A DNA stretch of 64,000 nucleotides, from contig NZ_CP029550.1 of assembly GCF_003173715.1 (NCBI RefSeq), positions 1,612,001-1,676,000 on the forward strand. The letters are read 5' to 3'. The notes under the pieces are model-generated. The model had not been told where the DNA came from, searched no databases, and saw only the letters and a program-made list of their open reading frames with translations. Position 1 is the stretch's first letter, and each line of letters opens with the position of its first letter. The position numbers were made by a program, and so were the translations under genes. This DNA comes from Methylobacterium durans (GTDB lineage Bacteria; Pseudomonadota; Alphaproteobacteria; Rhizobiales; Beijerinckiaceae). This document shows positions 28,025-37,529 of this stretch, in pieces.

Positions 28025-29320
28025 CCGCAGGAGGTGGTAGAGAAGAATCGCCGCAACCGTCGCCGTTCCGATTCCGCCGAGCCGGAACGCGCCGAGGCTC
28101 ACCGTGAAGTCGCCGGCGCCGAGGACGAGCGCCGTGCCGACCGTGAGCAGCGTCCGGCTCTGGGAGAAGTCGACCCGGTTCTCCACGAAGATCCGCCCCG
28201 CCGCGGCGGTGATCAGGCCGAAGACCACCACGGACAGGCCGCCGATCACGGGCCCCGGGATCACCAGGATCGCGGCGCCGAATTTCGGCGACAGGCCGAA
28301 CAGGATGGCTACGGCGCCCGCGAGCGCGAAGACCAGAGTCGAGTAGATCCGCGTGACCGCCATCACGCCCATGTTCTCCGCGTAGGTCGTCACCCCGGTC
28401 CCGCCGAAGGCGCCCGACAGCATCGTGGCGAGGCCGTCGCCGAGGAAGGCGCGGCCGAGATACGGGTCGAGGTTGCGCCCGGTCATCGCGCCGATGGCCT
28501 TCACGTGACCGAGGTTCTCGGCGACGAGCACCAGGGCGACCGGGGCGATCAGCCAGATCGCGGACGGCTCGAAGACCGGCGCCGTGACGCTCGGCCAGCC
28601 GAACCAGGGGGCCGCGGCCACCCGCGCGACGTCGACGGGCGGGGCGAGCCCGAGGCCGTTCGCCAGGGCGGCGTACAGCAGGGTGCCGGACAGGGCCCCG
28701 ATCAGCAGGGGCAGCCGCCGGGCCATTCCCGGCAGGTAGGCGGCCGCGACGCCCACCGCCGCCACGGTGAAGAGGCCGACGCCGACGTCGAGGCCGGAAC
28801 CGGAGATGCCCTTCACGCCGATCGGCGCGAGGTTGAGGCCGATCGCGGCGACGATCGCCCCCGTGACGGCGGGCGGCATCAGACGGCCGATCCAGGCATC
28901 GCCGGCGAGCATGACCCCGAGGCCGATCAGCGCGTAGACCGCACCGGCCGCCACGATGCCGCCGAGGGCCACCGCGAGATTCGGGTTGGGGCCGCTGCCG
29001 CCGTAGCCGGTGGCGGCGATCACCACGGCGATGAAGGCGAAGCTGGAGCCGAGATAGCTCGGCACCCGGCCGCCGACCACGACGAAGAACAGCAGCGTCG
29101 CGATGCCGGAGAACAGGGTGGCGAGATTCGGGTCGAACCCCATCAGCACGGGCGCGAGCGCGGTCGAGCCGAACATCGCGACGACGTGCTGGAGGGCGAG
29201 CACCAGCATCTGGCCGAGGGGCGGCCGCTCGTCGGGCTGGATCACCGCGCCCCGGGCGAGCCGCCAACGCGGAAAGCCCGGCTCGAAACCCCGCCCCGTC
29301 TCCCGGTCCTGCAACCCCAT
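28010..29320 (-). CDS. NCS2-family uracil/xanthine permease
   Basis: A 436-residue inner-membrane transporter with about 12-14 helices, in the UraA/RutG branch. Signatures include QHVVAMFGSTALAPVLMGFD, LIAPVALVLVAENLGHVKAI and GGTGVTTYAENMGVMAVTRI. The glutamates in AENLGHV and AENMG are substrate-binding positions in UraA. It imports uracil or a related base with protons. GGGAGAGAGG precedes the start. No rut or pyrimidine catabolic genes are adjacent, so the exact substrate stays open. Confidence 0.9.
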   Translation of the reverse strand: MGLQDRETGRGFEPGFPRWRLARGAVIQPDERPPLGQMLVLALQHVVAMFGSTALAPVLMGFDPNLATLFSGIATLLFFVVVGGRVPSYLGSSFAFIAVVIAATGYGGSGPNPNLAVALGGIVAAGAVYALIGLGVMLAGDAWIGRLMPPAVTGAIVAAIGLNLAPIGVKGISGSGLDVGVGLFTVAAVGVAAAYLPGMARRLPLLIGALSGTLLYAALANGLGLAPPVDVARVAAAPWFGWPSVTAPVFEPSAIWLIAPVALVLVAENLGHVKAIGAMTGRNLDPYLGRAFLGDGLATMLSGAFGGTGVTTYAENMGVMAVTRIYSTLVFALAGAVAILFGLSPKFGAAILVIPGPVIGGLSVVVFGLITAAAGRIFVENRVDFSQSRTLLTVGTALVLGAGDFTVSLGAFRLGGIGTATVAAILLYHLLRDEPA

Positions 29321-29560
29321 GCGGCCTCTCTCCCGGCGCCTCGATCCGGGTCATTAGAACAGAGCGCGGGCGCGCCGGTCATGCCCGCGAGCGATCACGT
29401 TCGGACGCCGCCGACGTAGATAGCGATCATGGGGACCGACCGGGCCCGCGGCCCCCGTCGCGCGGCGGGCCGGAGCGAAGCGGGGGATCGGAAGTTTCCT
29501 GTCCGAACGGCGCGACGGACGATCCGGAGATCGGGCCGGCGCGAACCCGGAGGAGACGCC

Positions 29561-29773
29561 ATGGACGAGGACCGCTTCAACATCGAGCTGCGGAAGTTCC
29601 TGAAGGAGGTCGGGGTCACCTCCCAGCGCGAGATCGAGCGCGTCGCCCGCGAGGGCCAGGTGCAGGGCGGCACGCTGAAGCTGCGCATGACCCTCACCGC
29701 CGAAAACGCGCCGCTCGACCACGTCGTCGAGCGGACGATCTCCCTCGGCGAGGACAGGGGCGAGGCGGGCTGA
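29561..29773 (+). CDS. Small conserved protein (DUF6494-like)
   Basis: A 70-residue protein from ATG 29561 with a strong GGAGGAGA site. The sequence MDEDRFNIELRKFLKEVGVT, then SQREIERVAREGQVQGG, resembles the DUF6494 small-protein family as I remember it. It is predicted cytoplasmic and helical, with no known function. Confidence 0.7.
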   Translation: MDEDRFNIELRKFLKEVGVTSQREIERVAREGQVQGGTLKLRMTLTAENAPLDHVVERTISLGEDRGEAG

Positions 29774-29798
29774 CCGGCCTCGGAGCGGGGCGCCCCGG

Positions 29799-30232
29799 TC
29801 AGCGCAGCAGGAGGACGAGGATCGCGAGCACGAGGAAGGTCGCGAGCCCCGCGACGTAGACGACCCGGCTCGCGGCGGCCCGGTCCCGGGCGGGCGCCGC
29901 CGCGGGCCCGGCCCCGCCCGCGCGGGCGGGCGGCGGAGGCGCGGGCGACACGGGCGCCGCGCCACCCGCGCCCGCCGAGGGATCGGGAAGGGCCGCCGCG
30001 GGCAGGTCGGGCAGGCGCCCGGACAGCGCCCCCCGCGCCGCCTCCCGGGCGCCGCGTCGAGCTCGACCGGGACGCCCGCCTCCTCGAGTTCCAGCACGAC
30101 GAGGGCGATGTCCTCGGGCCCCATCGCGTCGATGGGCAGATGCGCTTCGAGGTCGGCCGGGCCGAGCTGTCCCTTCCCCCTGCCGAGGGCGATCAGGCGG
30201 TCGAGGGCGGACCTGTCGATGCTGTGGGCCAC
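29799..30232 (-). pseudogene. Sigma-70 region 1.1-like domain with C-terminal membrane anchor, frame broken
   Basis: About 144 residues once one base is restored at CCCGGGCGCC (30044-30053). It starts at GTG 30232 behind GGGAGGGGA. The first 60 residues (LDRLIALGRGKGQLGPADLE, MGPEDIALVVLELEEAGVPV) match the pattern of sigma-factor region 1.1. A proline/alanine-rich linker follows, and the protein ends in a membrane helix (VVYVAGLATFLVLAILVLLL, then R). No other sigma region is present. A standalone region 1.1 tethered to the membrane is unusual. Confidence 0.6.
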
Positions 30233-30414
30233 GCGGATCCCCTCCCGGTGCGCGCTTCGGGCCGGAGGCCCCGTGCCTATACCCGGCACGATGCCCAAGT
30301 CTGGCACGATGCCTATCCCTGGCACGCGCCGGGCCCGCCCGCCACCCGGACGGCGCGGAACCGCCGGCGCGCGGCCGAGCTTTCCCCGAAGAGCCCGACC
30401 GGCGAACCCGATGC

Positions 30415-31505
30415 ATGAGTCAGTCGGGCGAGCCGACCCCCGTCCCAACCCACAACGCCCTCCGCATGAACGGGATCACGCCGAAGACCGGCCCATCGCA
30501 AAGCCACATGGCGCGGGAGATCGCCGAGATCCCGCAGGCGGCCGCGCGCCTGTGGCCCGGTTCGGGCGAGGCGGAGCGGGTGGCGGCCACCCTGTCCCGG
30601 CGCAGCTTTCCCCTGGTCGTCCTCTGCGGCCGCGGCAGTTCCGGGCATGCGGGGATCGCACTGCGCTACCTCATCGAGACGCGGCTCGGCCTTCCGGTCT
30701 CGGCGTCCGCGCCCTCCATCGTCACGGGCTACGAGCACGTGCCGCGGGTCGCCGGCGCGCTGTTCATCGTCGTCTCGCAATCGGGCCGCAGCCCTGACCT
30801 CGTGGCGGCGACCGAGGCCGCCAAGGCCGGCGGGGCGCTGACGCTCGCCCTCGTCAACGACGCCGCCTCGCCCGTGGCCCGCGCCGCCGAGCTGGTCCTG
30901 CCGCTCGACGCGGGGCCGGAGCGCGCGGTGGCGGCGACGAAGACCGTGGTGAATTCCTTCGTCCTCGGCGCGGCCCTCGTCGCGCGCTGGGCGGGAGACC
31001 GCGCGCTCGCGGACGGCCTCGCGGCCTTGCCTGACCGGCTCGGGCAGGCGCTCGCGCTCGACTGGTCGGCCTGGAGCGCCGACCTCGCCGCGGCGCCGGC
31101 CGCCTTCGTCACGGGGCGCGGGCACGGGCTCGGCACGGTCCGGGAAATCGCGCTGAAGCTCGCCGAGACCCTGCGCCTGCCCGCCCTCGGCTACAGCGCG
31201 GCGGAGCTGCGGCACGGCCCCGCGCCGCGATCGGCCCCGCCACGCCCGTGCTCGCCCTGCGCCAGGCCGACCCGACCGCGGACGGGGTCGACCGTCTCGT
31301 CCGGGACCTGCGCCGCGACGGCCTCGCCGTGCACGCCTGCGGCGGGCCGGACGGCACCCTCCCCTGGCTGCCGGACGGACACCCGGCCTGCGATCCGATC
31401 CTGATGCTCGTGCCGGCCTACCGGGCGATCGAGCGCGAGGCCCGCCGCCGCGGCCTCGATCCCGACGCGCCGGCCGGCCTGACCAAGGTGACCGAGACGC
31501 TCTAG
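30415..31505 (+). pseudogene. SIS-domain sugar-phosphate protein (GlmS isomerase/NagB-II-like), frame broken
   Basis: A two-SIS-domain protein of about 363 residues like the isomerase half of GlmS, without the glutaminase domain. Motifs are VVLCGRGSSGHAGIALRYLI, FIVVSQSGRSPDLVAATEAA, AVAATKTVVNSFVLGAALVA, FVTGRGHGLGTVREIALKL and LGYSAAELRHGP. The frame breaks at 31221-31228; one added base gives HGPAAAIGPATPVLAL and a normal end VTETL. Such proteins include NagB-II-type glucosamine-6-phosphate deaminases, which would fit with the nagA and murQ genes at 59-61 kb. That link is inference. Confidence 0.8.
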
Positions 31506-31738
31506 CGGACGGGGCCGCGATCCAAGGTCTTTTCAGCGTCCGGTCACCGGAGGCGGCGGACCCGGAGCCTCCCCGGGAGCGGGCCGGTCGCCCGCACCGC
31601 GCTGCCTTCTGGACAGCCGGGACCGAGAGATCCCCGCCCGGTGCCTCATCCCCTTCCAGCCTCGCGTTCGCGGGACGGATTCGGCAATTGCAAGATGTGG
31701 GGCGGGCCGGCATCCTCAAGCGAGCGGGAGGGCGCTCC

Positions 31739-32266
31739 ATGAGACGGGCATCGAGACGGGCACCCGCGATGGCAATGGCCGCATGTGCCGTCGCCCTGAT
31801 ACCCCTCGCTGTCGGCGGTGCCGACGACGACGCCTCACCGATCTTCGACGTCAGGCTTCCCGCCGGCTACCGCGACTGGCAGTTGATCAGCGTCGCGCAC
31901 GAGGCGGGCAGCCTCAACGACCTCCGCGCCGTGCTCGGAAACGACGTCGCGGTCAAGGCCTATCGGGACGGGACCCGCCCCTTCCCCGACGGCACGATCA
32001 TCGGGCGATTGGCCTGGAAATACGTGCCCTCGGAGGAGAACAACGCCATCTTCGGTCAGGCGCAATCCTTCGTCCCGGGAGCCGCGACGAACATCCAGTT
32101 CAGCGTCAAGGATTCCCGGAAATACGCCGAGACGGGCGGCTGGGGCTACGGCCAGTTCGAGGACGGCAAGCCCAATCGCAGCAAGGCGCTGATGGAGACC
32201 TGCTTCCCCTGCCATGCGCGCGCGAACAAGGCGGACGATTTCGTCTTCACGCGCTACACGCCCTGA
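31739..32266 (+). CDS. Cytochrome P460-like periplasmic c-type cytochrome
   Basis: A 175-residue protein from ATG 31739 with a signal peptide (AMAMAACAVALIPLAVGGA). The single heme motif CFPCH lies near the C-terminus. P460-family marks are LPAGYRDWQLIS, RPFPDGTIIGRLAWKY, YAETGGWGYGQFEDGKPN and KADDFVFTRYTP. P460 proteins oxidise hydroxylamine or related compounds, or act as stress-related electron carriers. Whether the heme-lysine cross-link forms cannot be told from sequence alone. Confidence 0.88.
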   Translation: MRRASRRAPAMAMAACAVALIPLAVGGADDDASPIFDVRLPAGYRDWQLISVAHEAGSLNDLRAVLGNDVAVKAYRDGTRPFPDGTIIGRLAWKYVPSEENNAIFGQAQSFVPGAATNIQFSVKDSRKYAETGGWGYGQFEDGKPNRSKALMETCFPCHARANKADDFVFTRYTP

Positions 32267-32461
32267 GAGCCCGGCGGCGGGCCGCACGCCACCACGGGCG
32301 GGGGCCCGAGCGCGATCCCCGCCCTCGAAACCGCAGCCGATCGCGCCGCGCGAAGCCGGACGCCGGGCGATCCGATCCGGGTTGCGATCCGCCGTCCCGG
32401 ATGGCTACCAAGCCTCGCCCCGACCACGCGGGTCCGGGCCCTCACGCGTGCCAGCCAGCGA

Positions 32462-33658
32462 ATGACATCAGCCCGCAATGCCGCGCCGTCCCCGATCACG
32501 CGGCTCCTCGCCGTGCTCTCCGTCGCCGGCTTCGCCAGCACCTTCGCCGGGCGCTCGGTGGAGCCCCTCGTCGGCGTGCTCGCCCGCGACCTCGGCAGCG
32601 ATCCGCACCGGGTGGCGCTGCTCTCGACGGCCTTCGCCCTGCCCTACGCGCTGATCCAGCCGATCCTCGGACCTGTCGGCGACGCGCTCGGCAAGGAGCG
32701 GGTGATGACGGTCTGCCTCGGGATCCTGGCCGTGGCGCTCGCCGGCTGCGCCCTCACGGCCGATCTCCCCCTCCTGTTCGGCCTGCGCGTCGCGGCCGGC
32801 GCGGCGGCGGGCGGCGTCGTGCCCCTCGCCCTCGCGCTGATGGGCGACCGGGTGCCGATGCAGCGGCGGCAGGTGGCGATCGGCCGCTTCCTCGTCGCCG
32901 TGATCCTGGGCCAGCTCGCCGGGTCGACCTTCGCGGGGCTGATCGAGGGGCCGGTGGGCTGGCGCGGCGTCTTCGCGATCACGGCGGCTGTGGCGGCCGT
33001 CGGCTGCGCCGCCGCGCTCCTCGGCTTCGAGCGCGCGGCCGCGGCGCCCGCCCGCCGGCTCGCCCTCCGTAAGGCCGCGTCCCGCTACCGGGCGATCCTG
33101 GGCAACCCCCGCGCCCGGGTCCTGTTCTCGGCGGTGTTCGTCGAAGCGATCGCGGTCTTCGGGATCTTCCCCCACCTGGCTCCGCTGATCGAGGCGCGGG
33201 GCGAGGGCGGGCCGCGGGAAGCCGGCCTCGCCCTCGCGGGGTTCGCGGCCGGCGGCCTCGCCTACGCGCTCCTCGTCGCGCAGGTGCTGCGCTTCCTCGG
33301 GATGACGCGGATGCTCATCGGCGGCGGGGCGGTCTGCGCGGGCGCGCTCGTCGTGGTGGGGCTCGCCGGAAGCTGGCAGGTTGACGCCGCGGCGCTGCTC
33401 GCCCTCGGCTTCGGCTTCTACATGCTCCACAACACCTTCCAGGTTCAGGTCACCGAGGTCGCGCCGCAGGCCCGCGCCTCGGCGGTCGCCCTCCACGCCT
33501 TCTCGTTCTTCTGCGGCCAGGCCCTCGGCGTCGCGATCCTCGGCGGGGCGCTCCAGACGCTCGGCCAGTTCGGCTCGCTCGCGGCCTGCGCCGCCGTGAT
33601 CCTGGCCCTCGGCTTCGCCAGCGCGCACCTCCTCGCGCGGCCGGCCCCGGGCGCCTGA
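32462..33658 (+). CDS. MFS transporter (arabinose-efflux type)
   Basis: A 398-residue major facilitator protein with 12 predicted helices. The N-terminal half carries FASTFAGRSVEPLVGVLARD, GPVGDALGKERVMTVCLGIL (loop 2-3 motif) and GPVGWRGVFAITAAV. It resembles drug- or sugar-efflux MFS proteins of the AraJ/Bcr group. The substrate is unknown and no regulator is adjacent. Confidence 0.88.
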   Translation: MTSARNAAPSPITRLLAVLSVAGFASTFAGRSVEPLVGVLARDLGSDPHRVALLSTAFALPYALIQPILGPVGDALGKERVMTVCLGILAVALAGCALTADLPLLFGLRVAAGAAAGGVVPLALALMGDRVPMQRRQVAIGRFLVAVILGQLAGSTFAGLIEGPVGWRGVFAITAAVAAVGCAAALLGFERAAAAPARRLALRKAASRYRAILGNPRARVLFSAVFVEAIAVFGIFPHLAPLIEARGEGGPREAGLALAGFAAGGLAYALLVAQVLRFLGMTRMLIGGGAVCAGALVVVGLAGSWQVDAAALLALGFGFYMLHNTFQVQVTEVAPQARASAVALHAFSFFCGQALGVAILGGALQTLGQFGSLAACAAVILALGFASAHLLARPAPGA

Positions 33659-33787
33659 CGGGCCGGCCCGGAGTGTCGCCGGGCGTACGATCCGGGGCGG
33701 CCGGATTCCGGCTACGATCGGGCCCCGCGCCGGACCCCGTGAGCCGGACGGCCCCGTCCCGCAATCCGCCCATCCGAGGAGGCCGCC

Positions 33788-34531
33788 CTGGAACGATCGC
33801 CCCGCGCCGGAGCCGCCGCGCTCGCCTGCCTCGCGCTCCTCGCGGCCGCGAGCGCCCGCGCCGAGGCTCCGCGGGCCGAGGCGCCGCCCCCATCCGTCCC
33901 GGCCGCCCCGCCGGACGAGCCCGCCAATGTGGGCGATGCCAAGCGCGCGGCCACCGCCTATCACGAATCGGGGCGCTACGCCCGCGACCTCGCCGCAGTG
34001 GCGGCGCAGGCCGGCGCCTGGATCCGCGAGCGGGCGCCGGCCGTGGCGCGTCCCGCCCTCGTCCTCGACATCGACGACACCGCCCTGTCGAACTGGGAGA
34101 TCATCCGGGCCGACGATTTCGGCCGCGTCTTCGGCGGCCCCTGCGAGGCGCTGCCGGAGGGCCCCTGCGGCTGGGTAAACTGGGACCTGATGGGCCGCAG
34201 CCCGGCGCTCGCCCCCACCTTCAGCCTCTACAACCTGGCGCGGGCGAGCGGCGTGGCGGTGTTCTTCATCACCGGGCGCGACGAGCCGCAGCGCAGCGCG
34301 ACGGAGCGCAACCTGAAGGAGCAGGGATACGGCGATCACGCGGACCTCGACATGCCGGCCTTCGGGAGCCGCTACGCCTCCGCGGCGGATTTCAAGGCGC
34401 CCCGCCGCGCCGCGATCGAGGCGGCCGGCTACACCATCATCGCCAATGTCGGCGACCAGCCCTCGGACCTCGCCGGAGGGCATGCCGAGCGCGCCTTCCT
34501 CCTGCCGAACCCGTTCTACCGCATCCCGTGA
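33788..34531 (+). CDS. HAD-family secreted acid phosphatase (class B-like), CTG start likely
   Basis: The phosphatase core has DIDDTALSNWEIIRADDFGR (DxDxT nucleophile motif), FFITGRDEPQRSATERNLKE and IIANVGDQPSDLAGG, matching the e(P4)/class B acid phosphatases. The ATG at 33929 would give a cytoplasmic protein. The frame continues upstream through a signal peptide (AGAAALACLALLAAASARAE). It can start at CTG 33788, five bases after GAGGAGG. I chose this start because the signal peptide and ribosome site agree. It would release phosphate from periplasmic nucleotides. Confidence 0.82.
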   Translation: MERSPRAGAAALACLALLAAASARAEAPRAEAPPPSVPAAPPDEPANVGDAKRAATAYHESGRYARDLAAVAAQAGAWIRERAPAVARPALVLDIDDTALSNWEIIRADDFGRVFGGPCEALPEGPCGWVNWDLMGRSPALAPTFSLYNLARASGVAVFFITGRDEPQRSATERNLKEQGYGDHADLDMPAFGSRYASAADFKAPRRAAIEAAGYTIIANVGDQPSDLAGGHAERAFLLPNPFYRIP

Positions 34532-34619
34532 CGCGCCCTCCCCGACAGCCGGACCGTCGCGCTTCCGCCGCACTGACCTGCTGCTAAGGCGGCCGAGCCC
34601 CCTGCCCGGAGTCCCGCCC

Positions 34620-35660
34620 GTGTCCCCACTCGTAAGCCGGCGAGCCACGCGACGCGCGGTGCGCCGGTTCTCCACCGGCCTCACGAAGATCCTCAAATCG
34701 TCGGCCAAGCTCAGCGAGGCCGCGGCCCGCGAGGGTCGGAAGACGGTCCGCGAGGCCCGCAAGGCGGTGAAGGCACTCGCGGAGGAGCCGGCAACCCGGG
34801 TGCCGGGCCGCTTCGTCACGGTCGACGGCCTGCGCGTCCACTACATCGCGCGCGGCAAGGGGCGCCCCGTCGTGCTGATCCACGGCAACGGGACGATGGC
34901 GGAGGATTTCGTCATCAGCGGCCTCGTCGACCGGCTCGCGAAAAGCTACCGGGTGATCGCGATCGACCGTCCGGGCTTCGGCCACACCGAGCGGCCGCGG
35001 CATCGCGTCTGGACGGCCTCGGCCCAGGCGCGGCTCGTCCACCGCGCGCTGGAGGCGCTCAACGTCGAGCGCCCCGTCATCGTCGGCCATTCCTGGGGCA
35101 CGCTCGTCTCGCTCGCCCTGGCCGCCGAGGAATGGCGGGCGCTGCGCGGGCTCGTCCTCCTGTCGGGGTTCTACTTCCCGGCCCGGCGCGCCGACGTGAC
35201 GATGATCGCGCCGCTCGCCATCCCGGGCGTGGGCGACGCCGTCCGCTCGCTGACGCCCGCCACGGTCGGGCATCTCCTCGCGCCGCACGTCTTCCGCCAC
35301 GTCTTCAAGCCGCAGCCCGTGCCGGCCCGCTTCACGGCCCGGTTCCCGGTCGGGATCTCGATCCACCCGACCCAGAGCCGCGCCAGCGCCGAGGACACCG
35401 CCACCATGAACGCGGCGGCCGGGCTGCTGCAGGCGCGCTACGCCGACCTGCGCCTGCCGGTCGCGATCCTGAGCGGCGACGCGGACGCGATCGTCGATCC
35501 CGCCGAGCAATCCGAGCGCCTGCACCGGGCGGTGGCGGGCAGCACCCTGACGATCCTACCCGGGCTCGGCCACATGGTCCATTACGCGGCCCAGGCTAAG
35601 ATCGGGCAGGCGGTGGATGCCCTGATGGCGTCGACGGGCAAGAGTCTGCGCTGGACCTGA
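34620..35660 (+). CDS. Alpha/beta-hydrolase
   Basis: A 346-residue protein from GTG 34620. An unusual basic, helical N-terminus of about 60 residues (RRATRRAVRRFSTGLTKILK, EGRKTVREARKAVKAL) precedes a standard hydrolase. The hydrolase has HGNGTMAEDFVISGL, the nucleophile elbow VGHSWGTLVS, the acid in LSGDADAIVD and the His in LPGLGHMVHY. The triad is complete. The substrate is unknown. Three 17-bp tandem repeats begin four bases after the stop. Confidence 0.87.
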   Translation: MSPLVSRRATRRAVRRFSTGLTKILKSSAKLSEAAAREGRKTVREARKAVKALAEEPATRVPGRFVTVDGLRVHYIARGKGRPVVLIHGNGTMAEDFVISGLVDRLAKSYRVIAIDRPGFGHTERPRHRVWTASAQARLVHRALEALNVERPVIVGHSWGTLVSLALAAEEWRALRGLVLLSGFYFPARRADVTMIAPLAIPGVGDAVRSLTPATVGHLLAPHVFRHVFKPQPVPARFTARFPVGISIHPTQSRASAEDTATMNAAAGLLQARYADLRLPVAILSGDADAIVDPAEQSERLHRAVAGSTLTILPGLGHMVHYAAQAKIGQAVDALMASTGKSLRWT

Positions 35661-35664
35661 GCCT

Positions 35665-35715
35665 GCGCCGGACCTGGGGCCGCGCCGGACCTGGGGCCGC
35701 GCCGGACCTGGGGCC
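35665..35715. repeat. Three perfect 17-bp tandem repeats
   Basis: The unit GCGCCGGACCTGGGGCC is repeated exactly three times without gaps between the hydrolase stop and the bestrophin stop. The hydrolase's last codons (CTGCGCTGGACCTGA) resemble the unit, so the repeat may have grown from the gene end. Confidence 0.9.
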
Positions 35716-35726
35716 GCGCCCGGCGG

Positions 35727-36647
35727 TCATTGCAGCAGGAACCGCTCCGGCCGGACGGATTGCGGCACGGGCTCGCCGAGGGCGTCGAGGACGATGCCGT
35801 CGACGGTCTGCAGGAGCGCGTTCAGGGGCAGGTCGTTCGCCTCCAGGCCGAAGGGCTCCTCCAATTCGTCGCCGAGCGCGTCGAGGCCGAAGAACGTGTA
35901 GGCGACGAGCGCCGTCACCAGGGGCGTCATCCAGCCGAGCGAAGTGGCGAGACCGAAGGGCAGAAGGGCGCAGTAGAGCCACGAGGTCCGGTAGATCAGG
36001 AGCGTGTAGGCGAAGGGCAGCGGCGTGCCCTTGATGCGCTCGCAGGCCGCCTGGATCTCGGAGAGCGCCGCGAGCTTGGCCTCGAAGACGCCGTAGAGCA
36101 CGTCGCTGATCGCGCCGGCCCGGCACGCCTCGCCGAGATCCGCGGCGAGGGCGCGCAGCACCGCGTCCGCCGGGTCCGGGCGGGCCGCCAGCGCGGCCGC
36201 CTCGTCCTCGGGCAGCCAGGGCGCCGCCGCCGCGCGCGGATCGGCCGAGCGGAGGGCGGCGTGGAGGGCGTGGGCGAAACCGGCGAGGCGCCGCAGGACC
36301 CGCCGCCGCCGCGCCGCCTGCTCGGGCTCGGGCAGGAGCGCCAGTGTGGTGCGCGCGAGGCCGCGCACGGCGACGACGAGCAGGCCCCATTGCTTGCGCG
36401 CCTCCCACCAGCGCTCGTAGCAGGCGTTGTTGCGGAAGCTCAGGAAGATCGAGAGGGCGAGGCCCACCAGCGTGAACGGCGCGACGCCGGCATGGAGGGC
36501 GAGGAGATCCGGCAAGTGCTGCTCCGCCGCGACCACGAGGCAGGCGACGAGGGTGACGAACAGGATCTTCGGCGCCACCTGCGGCAGGATCGAGCCGTGC
36601 AGCGTGAAGAGAATGGCGAACGGACCCGGACGGGGGCGGACGATCAT
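35727..36647 (-). CDS. Bestrophin-family anion channel
   Basis: A 306-residue membrane protein of the bacterial bestrophin (YneE) family. Marks are FTLVGLALSIFLSFRNNACY (channel neck helix), ERWWEARKQWGLLVV, YTLLIYRTSWLYCALLPFGL and FFGLDALGDELEEPFG. It forms pentameric ion channels in the inner membrane. Bacterial members can conduct anions or cations. Its stop is 12 bases from the tandem repeat. Confidence 0.9.
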   Translation of the reverse strand: MIVRPRPGPFAILFTLHGSILPQVAPKILFVTLVACLVVAAEQHLPDLLALHAGVAPFTLVGLALSIFLSFRNNACYERWWEARKQWGLLVVAVRGLARTTLALLPEPEQAARRRRVLRRLAGFAHALHAALRSADPRAAAAPWLPEDEAAALAARPDPADAVLRALAADLGEACRAGAISDVLYGVFEAKLAALSEIQAACERIKGTPLPFAYTLLIYRTSWLYCALLPFGLATSLGWMTPLVTALVAYTFFGLDALGDELEEPFGLEANDLPLNALLQTVDGIVLDALGEPVPQSVRPERFLLQ

Positions 36648-37008
36648 CTGGCCTCGGCCTCACACACGGGCGTCGGGCTGACGCCCTGACAGAAGGAGTT
36701 CCTCGGCGCCATGCCGGTTCGAGCAAAACCGGTGCACCGCGACGGGCGGCGCGGGCACAGTCTCACTTTCACGGTTAGGCGACCAATGTTCATGATACGC
36801 TTCAGGCTCGCTCGCACGTTCTCGCACAGGCCATTGAAACGATTGCAGTCGCGCAAATAGGTTGCGCCCACCGAAACACGGACCCAAGCTTTTACAAATC
36901 TGACACAAATTCACCTCGGCCCTCTCGAATACGGGCGAAATGGACCTGTGTCGCTCATTTGTTAACGCCATCTTTTATGCACCACGCTATCGGCAGCTGC
37001 GTTTCGTG
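36648..37008. other. Divergent promoter region of bestrophin and PAS genes
   Basis: About 360 bases, AT-richer than the flanks, with no supported gene. It includes a stretch from 36890 to 36990 with several A/T runs, as expected of promoters. No operator or RNA motif was recognised. Confidence 0.4.
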
Positions 37009-37440
37009 ATGCGTGAGAGAATCGTGACCTTCCCCGGCTCCGAGTATGTGATCGACGCCCCCGACACGGACTGGAACTACGAGCCGGCCCGCGAGGAGCT
37101 GTTCAGGTCCCTCCGGTCCCCGCTCTACACGACCGACGCGCAGGGGTGGCTCACCTATTACAACGAGGCCGCGGCGGCCCTGTGGGGCTACCGCCCGACG
37201 CTGGGCACGGCCCGGTGGTGCGGGTCCTGGCGCATCTTCACGACCGACGGCGCCCCCCTCCCCCTCGACCGGTGCCCGATGGCCGTCGCGCTCAAGGAGG
37301 GGCGCCCGGTGCGCGGCGTCCAGGCCGTGCTGGAGCGGCCGGACGGCTCGCGCCAGCCGTTCATGCCCTACCCGACGCCGCTCTACGACCGGACGGGGCG
37401 CTTGATCGCCGGCTCCAACATCCTGCTGCCGCTGCGCTGA
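37009..37440 (+). CDS. Single PAS-domain protein
   Basis: A 143-residue protein; ATG 37009 is chosen, and an ATG at 36940 is possible. It is one PAS domain: [30 protein letters not shown], then a CSWRIF-like core ([20 protein letters not shown]) and [18 protein letters not shown]. No output domain is attached. Such short PAS proteins may pass signals to kinases elsewhere; the ligand is unknown. Confidence 0.82.
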   Translation: MRERIVTFPGSEYVIDAPDTDWNYEPAREELFRSLRSPLYTTDAQGWLTYYNEAAAALWGYRPTLGTARWCGSWRIFTTDGAPLPLDRCPMAVALKEGRPVRGVQAVLERPDGSRQPFMPYPTPLYDRTGRLIAGSNILLPLR

Positions 37441-37529
37441 GCGTCGCCCCGGCCGGCTCCCCGAGGGAGCCAAACGCCGTCTCGGCACTTATCGTGGCGA
37501 TGCGCGTCCGGACCGGGCGCGAAAGCCGG

